Shown here one piece after another: positions 46,506-58,320 of a stretch of DNA of 64,000 bases (the first letter of the stretch is position 1; every line of letters starts with the position of its first letter). The position numbers were made by a program, and so were the translations under genes. The stretch lies in NCBI GenBank assembly GCA_009823395.1, contig CM020501.1, positions 11,708,361 through 11,772,360 of the forward strand, given 5' to 3'. The DNA comes from Thamnaconus septentrionalis. Taxonomy: Eukaryota > Chordata > Actinopteri > Tetraodontiformes > Monacanthidae. Under the pieces are notes generated by a model. That model was not told the DNA's origin, did not search any database, and saw nothing but the letters and a program-made list of their open reading frames with translations.

Positions 46506-49500
46506 TATTTGGTGAGTCCCATTTCTAATATTTTATTTTTCTAAATCGCCGCCAACTTCGACAGCGACCGGATGTGGATCGACCCGCTTTCCGGTTTAGC
46601 TCCCGATTCCTCCCAATTAGGACCCAGCAGCTCCCTTCGTTCACTCCAAAGAGCCGGCTCTTAGAACCAGTTCGTTCGCGAACGACCCATCACTAGCAGT
46701 CCCGTTTTTCCTCGAGTGACCTCGCCTTCCTCTCTAACTATTTCCCCTCTCTCTCCCACTCAGCACAATATTACGAATTAATTTCCCATCATCCCCTTCT
46801 CCTTCCGTCCCCTTCCTTCTCTTCGACCTCCTCCCCTCCCCCAGTCTGTTGGGCGTTTATATCCCACTGTACGCGCTCGCTCCCAGCCCTGCAGCTCGAC
46901 TCACGAGTTGATTAGTTGGAGCGGGTATCAGGGCTCCTGTACCTCTTCCCACTTGCATTGATTTCTGTTGAGTCGGAGGAGACGCTTCCTCCCTCCCGAC
47001 TCCCGAGCAAAGTGCCTGTCTGCCTGCCTGGACTCTGCTGCTGCTCGGCTTCCCGCGTGCACTGTAATCGTCACCGTGCTTCTTTCCGAGTGCACAAAGG
47101 ACGTGCGACACAGGCAGGGGCATGCGTACGCATGTCGGGAGCGCGCGCACACACACTCACACGCACACACACACAGCCACCCGCACACAGGACATAACTT
47201 ATTCAGCAGTGCATGAAACATTCAGAGCATTTCCTTTTGTTTAAAGATGAGAAAAGCTGTATGTGTCACTCCTGTACAAGTACCTTTCCATGCACGTCTT
47301 TCTTCTTCTCCTCTCTTCTTCCTCTTCTTCCTCCTGTCCCCCTTTACTCAATTTTCATCCCTCTCCATCCCATTTATCTCTGTGTTATCGCTCTGTTTGT
47401 TTGACAGTGTGTGTGTGTTTGTGTGTGTTTGTGTGATGGGGAGTCGGTGGTGGGTGGGCGAGAGGAAGGGTTGGAGGAGGTCTAACTCAAAGTAGGCTGA
47501 GCTGTCAGAACCATTCCAGCCAATTAGCATGATTCCAGCTTGTGTTTCCATGGTTACTGGCTGTCATAGCCCTAAGGGGCGGAGTCAGAGAAGTTGACAA
47601 CTTGACAGTAACTTAACTTGGCCCATCTTCATTTTTTCGCAGACTCTCCTCCTACCCCGCTTCTTCATTAACACGCGCACACACACACACACACACACAC
47701 GCACACACGCACTGCTGGGTCCGACGAGGCTGGCGTTTCGCTGAGTCTCTGTGAGTGGATTCCAGGAGAAGAGTGTGTTCAAGCAGCAAAGAACATGAGG
47801 GAACTAGTGGCCCGGCTGTCGTTCATGCATATCTAGTTGTTCAAGTCTGAGGATTCCAATCTGCATGACTGCGTGCCTTTTTTTTTTCTTATCAATACGT
47901 AGTTCCTGAGTTGTATTTGATGGATTTTTGACATTTCAGAATGGCTCCCAAAAATGATCCAAAAGCGGCCGACAGAAAGACAAATGACATATTAATATCT
48001 GCAATGTGTCCATGACAATATGCTGCAAATGCAATAATATTCTTAACTGCGCTGTCCAGTTCCTTGCTTAGCCTGCTGTTTCTAGTCTCCAACTGGTTTC
48101 CTCTGTGAGTGCAAGCATACGCAAAGTAGCTAGCCCTGCTCGCTAGCTGGCTAGGCTCTCATTGTCAGGGGGACATGTTGGCAGGCGAGGTATGTAGCTG
48201 AGCAGGTAACCAAAGTCACATAGACTGCGTTCAGACTGCAGGCAAATCTGATTCCAATCAAATTCCTTCTCAAATCCGATTCAAAGGGCTGACTGTCCAC
48301 ACTGTTTTTAGCAAGTGTCCAAATGGGATCTGGCTCTGTTCAGACTGGGCCACATCAACAACGACGTTGGAGTGGAGGTGTCGTCCAGCGTAGCGTGTAG
48401 TGTGTGATGGCATATAAATGCAACGGCGGCACTTGTTGCGATACATGCCCTGGAGTTTGGCTTGAATGGAGCTATCTCCCCACAGACTGATGAGCCAATG
48501 AGTTTCCTGCTCTGTACAGGGACTGCTGTTTTCTACTTCTTCTGTCTGCTCCATTACATTACAGCTCTGCACCTGGAATGTTGCTTTCTGGTCTGGAGCA
48601 TTGGGTCTTGCGTCACGTAGAGTGACGTCATGGACAGTCAAAACCCATCAGTGTGTTTGGAGCTCTTCAGACTGAGACTCATCTGTCCAAATGCGATTTG
48701 AAACTACCTCCCGAAAGTGGTTTCAATCCGTCTTGCAAAAATTGGATTTCATGTGATTTGTGACTGTTCAGACTACAAAAGAGCCATCTGGTTTCAATCT
48801 GGATGGGCTAAAAATCGGATTTTGGCTGGCAGTTTGAACAAGGCCATAGTCCTAAAGCAGGCCAACTAATCATGCTGCTGCAGGGCCAGTCTCCCCGTTA
48901 CAAGTCAGCGAAGCACAGCCATGGTTTTTCTATTTTGTCATTTCAAGGTAGAAAAACTACTTTTTGAGCCTTTTGTTGTCTCAACCCCCCCGAACACCCC
49001 CAATCCTTTCAAGTGATTGAGCACTGCGCCCCACGGCGAAGGAGGGCAGGTGTGATGTGATCTGATCTGATTTAGAGCGTCTGCCCAACCTCTATCTTAC
49101 CTGTGTTGGCACTTTTGCAATAGGGGAGGATCACTGGAAATGAGCCTTGAGGAAAAAGTTGTTATTTTTTTTCCTCCAGGAGGTGACACGAGTGAGAGGA
49201 TAAGAGGGCGAGGCAATTATCTGAAGAGACGACAACAGCCTCCGCCGCGCAACGTCGGCAACCCCCCTTTCGATTAGCAGCTCCAGCCGTCGGGGCGTTA
49301 ACCTGTGTCACTCTGAGCTTCTCCTCCTTCTCCTCTTCCTCAGCTCCTGTCTCTGTCCCCCCTTACTCCTCCTGCACCTCCACCTCGCCGTATCGCTCAC
49401 CCCCTGCCTCCTCTTCCTCCTCCTTCTCCTCCTCCTCCGCCGATGTTAATTATTAAGTGCAGTTGTAGTGTATCTGTTGGCTGACACTCAGGTTTCCGAG

Positions 49501-49963
49501 AGTGAGACTCAACTCTGCCCAAAGGGGGGTAGCCGCCATATGTGGCGATGGCAAAAGGAGTGTGCCGAGGAGAAGAAAAAATGGAAAAAAAATGCAAAGA
49601 AAAAAAAAACACAGCTCAGCAAGAGTGGAGTGGAGCGTTGGAAGGCTGAGAGACACATGAAAGGGACGACGGCGAACATGGAGGGGAAATTATTACCCGC
49701 TACCTTTAAAGATGGAGAGCGGCGGGAGCGGAGCGCAGAGAGGGGGAAATAATTCTGCCGGAGGAGTAGGAGGAGGAGGGGAGGGGTGGGAGGTGGAGAT
49801 GAGGAGAGGGTGCTGGAGAGGGAAATGAGAGATGATGGAGTGAAAGGTTGAGCGTGAGGGCAGAGGAAGGGAAGGAGTGACACGGAGGGAGAGGGAGACG
49901 CGTTTCCCCTCGGCGACGTCCAATCGCTCGCACCCTGACCCCCTCCATTAGCCACTGCCCACC

Positions 49964-49995
<32 letters not shown>

Positions 49996-50317
49996 CGTGT
50001 ACGTGCACGTGTGCGTGTGTTAGTGCGCATCATTTTCGCCAACTTCTCCAGATGAGGCGGAATTAAAGGACCCTCCGTCTGCGCTGAGGGAGTGAGCGAT
50101 GCTCCAGCAGGAGGACGTCACACTCGTTTGTTTGCTTGCGTGTGTGTGTGTGTGTGCGCGCGTGTGTTTGCATGTGTGTGTGTGCGCGTGTGTTTGCATG
50201 TGTATTAATTGTGTTCCAGCCCAGACAGGATGCAAGCGGATTGTGAAACTCAGAAGTCAGTTCCCACGGTGAGATGGGGGTTCCCATGGCAACCACAGCA
50301 CGGGGAGGACACTGGAT

Positions 50318-50402
<85 letters not shown>

Positions 50403-51439
50403 ACTCTCACCTCTCTCTCTGGCCCCTCCAGCTCTCTCTTTCCCTTCTTCCACCCTCCCTCTTGTCTCTTTTTCTTCACCAGACTTCTTCTCTCTCTTCC
50501 CTCTGCAAAATATTCCATATTCCATATTTCTCCTCTCACCCTGTAACCCCCCCCGCCCCCGTCTTTCGGTCACCCCCTCCCTCTCCACGGCTCTGTCCTC
50601 CTTTTTCATCCTTTTCCTCTTCCACTGTCGTACTCTCTCTTTTCCGGTGCTTCCCTACTTCCTCTCAGCCTCTCCCTTTGAATCCAAACTCTTCTTCTCC
50701 ATCTCCTCTCGCCTCTCTCCTTTTCCTCCCTCCTCCCCCTTTGTTGGCCTTTCCCCTCTTTCTCTCTTCCTGTCCCGCACTTCACTTTCACTTTCCTCTT
50801 CCCCTCATCTTTCCATCTGACTTGCCTCCCCTTTGCCTCCTTTTTTCACCCTCTATTTTTCCCTACCTCCCCACTCACCCCATCCTCTTCATCTCCACTT
50901 CCTCTTCTGCTCTGTCTCTTTCTTCTGTCCTTCTTGCCACTCCTCCCCCTTTGCCGCTCTGCACCCTGGTTCTCTCTACTTCTGCTCACCCTCTGACCCA
51001 CCTTATTCCTTCCGTCATTCCTTCTCTTCTCATCTGTCTTTTTTCCTCTCTTCGCTTTCCCCTTTATTCCTCACATCCTCTCTGTCTTCTATTTGGACAC
51101 CCCTCCCCTCTCTTTATGTCCTTTCCTCCACACTTTACTTTTTCCTTTTTCTATCTACCGAATGTATTTTCTCTCTCTTTCTCTACACACTTCTCTATTT
51201 TTTTTGCCCCCTTCCTGTCTCTCTCCGTCCCTCCCTTTTGCTTCCTTTTCCTCGTTCTCTCTCCCACTCTCTTCCCATCCTCTCTCTCCTCTCCTCTTCC
51301 TTTTCCATATCTCCACCTCTCACCCTTTTGCCCATCCCCATCTCTCTCTGTCTCAGGGGTGATAAAGGATTGTACTCTCATTAATTTTCCGCCCTCTTGA
51401 GATCAAAAGTGTCCAGGAAGAGGAGTCTGTGTGTTTGCT

Positions 51440-51495
<56 letters not shown>

Positions 51496-51742
51496 CTCTG
51501 GGATCTGTTATGTACGCGTCCTTGACTGTTGAATACATGCCCGTCATCCATTCAGCACTTTTCACGTTTTCTACTCACCAGCGTCAGTGTGTGTGAACTT
51601 CCTGCTTTTGTGCGTTTCTATTTTTTTTGCAGCAAAAGCCAACGCAATCTCGCCTTTTACTTTCTAGTTCACACCTTTTTTTTTTTTTTTTTAACTTCTA
51701 AGCCGTGCTCCGTCTTTCGGTTTGACAGCCGGGAAGCAACAA

Positions 51743-51807
<65 letters not shown>

Positions 51808-52894
51808 CGTTTAACCGAGTCTCTGTGTGAGGATTTGAGGAAAGTGGCGGCTCAGCCTGTCGTTCATCCACAGTTGTTGAAGTCTGAGGATTCCAATCAG
51901 GACTGCTTTTTTTTATTTGATCAGTGCAGACACAGTTTGTCAGTGCCAGTTTGCACTTTAATGGATTCAGATATTTTGCGATATTTCCCCTCGCAATCTG
52001 TCTGTGTCTTTGTAACCTGCCTGAATGCGGTTTCAGAAGCTGAGCTTCTAAATGAAAGTTTATATTCTAACTCAAAGTAATGCTGCTTCTGATTCAGAAA
52101 TAAATATTTCCCTCTTCTTTAAAGGGCGCCATTTACACACAGCTTTTTCTTGCTAGCTTGCAGCATTTGTAAAGCTACTTGAGTAAAGTTTTGGACTCCA
52201 TCCGATATATTTGAGACTAGTCAGACCTTTCGGTGCCTTTCAGTTAGTTGTCCTCAAGGTTTCCTCTGTGCTGCTATATGGGCGCTTTCTACAGAGAGAC
52301 TTGATGACTGCAGATGATTCAGCATCGAGGTCACTGAACCACCTGATGAGAATGAAAGCTGAATTGTTCCCGATGTGCGTCTCCAAGTGACAGATTAGAC
52401 ACGACGCTTCACCAACAGACGCATCAAACGAAGGACTGTCCTTCTGAAACGTGCTCTTTTGATTTGATTAAGAGCTCTTGAAGGGCGATTCCTGTGATGT
52501 GACGGCAGGACTGCTTGAGCGGAAACACTGTAAAGTGTTTGGGTGTGTTGTTGTTTTTTTTAATTTTAAGATATAATCTGTTTTCCAAATCTTATCACTC
52601 AGTTAAATCCACAGCCTCGAGCAGAGACAATGTCATTATCTTATGTTATTTAAACTGTGCTAAAACAATCCATCGGTTTCAATGAGTTGCATTATTGGAA
52701 TGTGTCTGTGTGGCGTTTTTTTTTTTCTTTCGCAAAGTATTCATTCTGTTCGAATTCAACTGCAATGCTGAGTCCTTAACTTGGCACCACTTGGTTTGAG
52801 CGCGTGAGCATTTTGGCCATCCTGCTCAACTGTGTGACTCTGGGGATGTTCCAGCCTTGTGGCCACACCCCCTTCCTGCTGCAGGTAACGCACG

Positions 52895-52937
<43 letters not shown>

Positions 52938-55900
52938 ACATTTTGGAAATTACAAAGTAATTATGTTCAGCTGTGAGACTTAGGACTTATCAGTGGTCTG
53001 AAAGTTTTTGCTTTAATTTTTTCCCCCCACTTAATCAGTTTACTCTAATCCTTTTGCCCTTTGCGTGTGTGTGCGTGTGTGTGTGTGTATTCATGTGTGT
53101 ACGTGCGTGCGTGGGCGCGCCCAGGCTCTGGATGATGGGATCTTTGTGTTTTTCGCCGGGGAGATGCTGGTGAAGATGGTCGCTCTGGGGGTCATAGGTC
53201 AGAGCGGCTATCTGGGCGACACGTGGAACAGATTGGACTTCTTCATCGTCATAGTTGGGTGAGTGTCGGTTCGGAGAGACGGAGCCACACACACACACGC
53301 GCCCGTAAACAAGTACACTTCACACACACACACACACACACACGACATTAAATATGAGCCAATAAGTGTGTGTGTGAATGTGTGTGTTTTGTGCAGAGCT
53401 AAGACACTTGTTTAATGCCAGTTAAATGTCAAGCGTGTGTGCGTGCGCGCGCCCTGAGATGTGTTTGGATGGTGTGTGTGAGTGCGTGTGTGTGCGTATG
53501 TGTGTGTGACAGCGAGAGCTCCGTGGAATGACAATGGCATCAGCGGGTCCTGAGAGACGGGCTCCTCGCTGATTGGTAGTTAAAAGGCGCCGTGTCCCAG
53601 GGACGTGGCGTCCTGCTGGATTCCCTGCAGACCTGCAGGGTTTTGGCAAGGTCAGCCCCATGATCAGGATTCCAGTGACACCATTGCGGCTTTCCTTCCT
53701 TCCTCCAATCCCCTCCCCTTCCCGCAGAATGCTGGAGTACTCGCTGGACGGACACAACGTCAGCCTGTCGGCCGTCAGGACCGTACGCGTCCTGCGCCCG
53801 CTGCGAGCCATCAACAGGGTTCCCAGTGAGTCTTATCCTCATTTCACTCTCCGCTCTAGAAAAGTCGCCTCTCCATTTGCTCCTCGGCCTTCCCGGCCGT
53901 GTGCTTAAGCTCCTCGGATTTTAAAATTAAACAGTGGCTGCTTGGTGAAAGCGCTGACCTTAGTTTTTTGCCAGAATTATGTTCACTTAAGACGGGGCAA
54001 GAGTCTCACAGCTTTTGGACAAAACCTGAAGGTCACAGCGTCCGACGAGAGAGGAGGCCGGCACGGCTTCTTCGGAGCTCCCTTTACCGTCAAGTGATGT
54101 AATGGTCCTGACTTGACATGTTGCTGACTGGCACAGACTTCCAACTCACAGTGTGTCTGACTTACTGGTGACATGATTGAAGGCAAAAGTACAACCCTTC
54201 AAAACAAGTGGGAGCGAGAGATTAATTCCCCTTGCGTGGCAGCTGGATTGCACGTCACACTTCAATCACTCTTCAAAGTGCACTAGTTTCCGTAACCAGT
54301 CAGCCTCCGTGACTGATGAAGCAGTGTGATGTATAGGAGAAAGGCCGAGCTCACCAAGAATTGAGCAATTTTCTAAGAAGCTGAACAGGAAGAGAAGAGG
54401 TGCTGAGGTCACTGTTGGCTGAACTCGTTTTTTCACAATAGTAATTATCAAGCGATTAACAAAAACCGCTGAAGGAACTATTTTAGTTGTCTTCCTTGCT
54501 TGCTTCAGCCAGAGGTGCATTACATACTGCAGTGTATGCGGCTCATTACTGGGCAGTGACATGCAGCTAAAGTCACAGTTTGCACCAATCGGATGTCTGA
54601 GCACTGGCGTCCTGGTTAACTGGAATGAACAAATCCAATGCAATACGTTGAACGTGACAATTGAAAGGTCGCTGCTCTTTCCTGACGCTTTTTGTGAACA
54701 TTTTACCAGATAGATACATGAGACAAAAATCCACAGTAGCCAAATCCAAACATTTCAGTCCAGAGTTCGAGCAGGTTTTTTTTGCAAAGCGTCGGCGGTA
54801 TAGACACCGACGGCTGTCTACCGAGTTCTACTGGCTTAAAGGCCGCATGAAGCAACTGACTGAGCAGAAACATTCAATATGATGACTGTGCAACAACCTC
54901 CTTATAGGTTACCGTGACTTTCTCTGACAACTTCCTGCCGAATATAATTGCTCCATGGTGTATAAATGCTGTGAGATTCCCACTCCGTTCATCAGATGCG
55001 GAAACTCCTCGTGTCAGCTTAAAGTCAGCGAGCTCATTAGTCACAACCAAGTCGGTGAAAAATGTCCCAGTGTCCCCGGCTCTCACGGACCGCACTCTAA
55101 ATTCTAGCTCATTCCGCTAATTTCCCAGGATGCCGGGCGCTCTTAGCATCGGTGACGGCTTTTCCTTTGATATATGCACGTGTAAACAAATCAGGGTGCA
55201 ATGAGCAAAGTCACGCAAGTCATTGTGATGCATCTGCAGCGGGTGACAGCTCAGCACATATGCTGGCCAGCCAAGTTAAAAAAAAAAAAAAAAAAACCCA
55301 CCACACTCGGTGACCTCAGTCCCACTCATGAAAGTGTGTTTGAAGCCGGGTGGAAGGATGGAGCCGTTGTATCTGCACTCCTCAGCAGAGAGGAGCCGTG
55401 GCCAATTATCAGTGTTTGAACTCTCATTATTTGCCATCCCATTAATTACGCTGCTCCTACTTTTGTGTTGAATTTATTAGGATTTTCCCAGCCAGCACTT
55501 CCTGTGACTAATATTAATATTTACGCTTGACTGCAAATTTTTATGCCTCTTGTATTATTGCCGAGCTTCGTTGCCTCCAGTGTTTTTTCTCTTCTTTTTT
55601 CCTTTGTGTGTGTGCGCGCGTGCGTGCGAAGGCATGCGCATCCTTGTCACCCTGCTCCTGGACACGCTTCCCATGCTGGGCAACGTGCTGGCGCTGTGCT
55701 TCTTCGTCTTCTTCATCTTTGGCATCGTCGGCGTGCAGCTGTGGGCGGGGCTCCTGAGGAACCGCTGTTTCATGGGCGAGGACGTCAAGACGTGAGTCAC
55801 CGCTCCGCCGCACGTCACGGCGAACAGACGCTGCGAAAGCTTTTTATCCCCCCCCCTGACTTCCTCACCTCTCTCAAAGTTTGCACGCCATTTATTAGTT

Positions 55901-58271
55901 CTTTTCACGCAGCTGTGATCAATACCTCCAACAGCCTGATGGTGTTTGGTCTGTAATCAGCTTAGCCTGGGACCGACTAAATGCGGCTCTCCCCAGCATT
56001 GTGTTATGAATCATGCATCTGTGTGCGTTTACTCAGGCCTTTTTTCGCCCCTCTCCCCCAGCGAGGACCTGCTGTATGTGCGTCTGTAGCCTTATTAAAG
56101 GGGGAGGGGGAGGCCCTTGTGTCGCCTTTGATCAGTGTCCGCCTGACACTTTAACACACTTCCTCCCGCTACCTCTCGCATGTCCGCAAACACCATCACA
56201 TGATATCACACAGCGCGGTGATACTCACCTCCTGGCCAGCTACCTGCTCCCGCAGAGCTGATACCTCCTGACAAGCAGGCAGCGGCCAGCCGCTAATTCT
56301 CGGCTGTCACGTTGCTGCGCCACAGACTCCACCAAGGATTTGGCCCGCAGCAGTGCCGTTGTGTCGGCAACCAACAAAAGCCGAGGAGAAAAACTGCAGA
56401 TTGAAAATAAGACGCAGAAAGAAAAAAAAAAGACGTTTTTTTAATTATTTTCAATTAATCGCATCGCCAGAAGTCTTTCCTCACATGGCGCTTCTTTATC
56501 AGGGGAGGCACTATCACATTGTTGTCGGCTCACGCTTTAATCCTTCATGGTCACATGAGGAAACTTATTGTTCCATAGTTTTTTGTCAGCTTTACAGATT
56601 TTGATTTTTTTTTTCTATGCATTGTAAAACGACAGCGTGACCTTCCGTAATAAGAAGGCAGCTCCCCCTCCTTAAACATTCTCTACCCCATAGATGATTG
56701 ATTGCTTATCTCTCCGAGCCGCATCCTGTCTTTCCCCACCTTTTCACCGAGTGAATGTTTCCTTTTTATAACAGCCTTGTTTTGTTTTGTTCTCTTTTGT
56801 TCTTGAAAACCTACCGGAAGGTCAACACCATGATTTATCTTTCAAAGAACCGTCTAACCTTCACTTGAAACTACACGGAAATTCACTATTCTTTTAAATA
56901 CTTAAATTGATTAAAGCAGTGAAAAATGCATTCAGCTGCCAGCAACATTCTAAGAAACAAAGTGAAAATTCTTTGCAAAGGCCGAATGGCCTCAGGATTT
57001 AGTAGAATAATCAGAGAAATAAAGCTGCTGTCCTTTTGAGTGTTCTCTTTTCTTTCTTTTGGAGTAAATCATTATCATCAATGTCATTCATTAATTGCTT
57101 ATATAAGCATCTTATAGCACTGTAAGTGGAGCAAAAGTGCTGTACGACAGCATGAAAGGGGGGAAAGAAAGTCCTCATTTAATCTAATGTGATCCGATCA
57201 TTTCCTTTCGGCTCTCTCCAGGAAATACAACATCTCCTTCCTGAGCGGCTACTACCGGCCGGACGGCACTGACGACCACCCCTTCATCTGCTCCACGGAC
57301 CGGGAGAACGGGATGCTGCGCTGCTCCGACGTGCCCCGCCGCCGCGTCGCCGGCACTTCCTGCTTCCTGGGCGCCGAGGAGGCCCGTCCGGACGGGGCGC
57401 CCGGGGACGAGCAGCCGGTGCCGTGCGTGAACTGGTACCAGTTCTACAACGAGTGTCGGGCCGGCGAGATCAACCCCCACAAAGGAGCCATTAACTTTGA
57501 CAACATTGGATACGCCTGGATCGCCATTTTCCAGGTAGACGCTTTTTTTCAAGGATGGTCGAGGAGGCGACGAGAAGCCACAAAAAAAGATATCTGTCCG
57601 TCATTGTTCCGTGCCTGTGTGTGTGTGTGTGTGTGCGTGCGCATCCCCTCCAGGTAATCACTCTGGAAGGCTGGGTCGACATCATGTACTACGTGATGGA
57701 TGCGCATTCTTTTTACAACTTCATCTACTTCATCTTCCTCATTATCGTAAGTGCAGGCGACTCAAACTCAAACATTTATTAAACGCAAACCTATCGTGTC
57801 GACGACGTGCTCTGAGCACTGTGTGTGTGTGTGTCGGCCTGTGCTGCGCCCAATCAGGTGGGCTCCTTCTTCATGATCAACCTGTGCCTGGTGGTGATAG
57901 CCACGCAGTTCTCCGAGACCAAGCAGCGGGAGCACGCCCTGATGAAGACGGAGCAGCGCGCCCGCCAGCTCCACCAGTCGGCCTCCACCCTGGCCAGCGA
58001 CAGCCAGCCGGGCAGCTGCTACGAGGAGATCATCCGCTACCTGGCACATCTGGCGCGCAAGGGCTGTCGGCGGGCGCACCGCCTCTACGCCTACGCCCGC
58101 AGCCGCTACCAGTGCTGGTGCGCCTGCCGCAGGGACGGAGGCGGTGGGGATGCCCGGGGCGGCGGCGTTGGCGGGGTCGGGGAGATGAACGGACTCGCTC
58201 ACCGGCACTCGGGCCACGCCCCCAACGACCTGTCGCACCTCCATCAGCTTTACCAGCTTCACTACCAGCAT

Positions 58272-58320
<49 letters not shown>

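Noticed and set aside
47140..47210. Possible additional CpG-island promoter near 46.9-47.2 kb
   Set aside because: GC-rich and CA-rich, but with no convincing initiator, donor site or reading frame tied to it.
50462..51400. 312-residue Ser/Phe/Leu/Pro open frame
   Set aside because: It lies wholly in the pyrimidine-rich tract, where stops (all purine-containing) are rare. It has no homology, domain or splice context.
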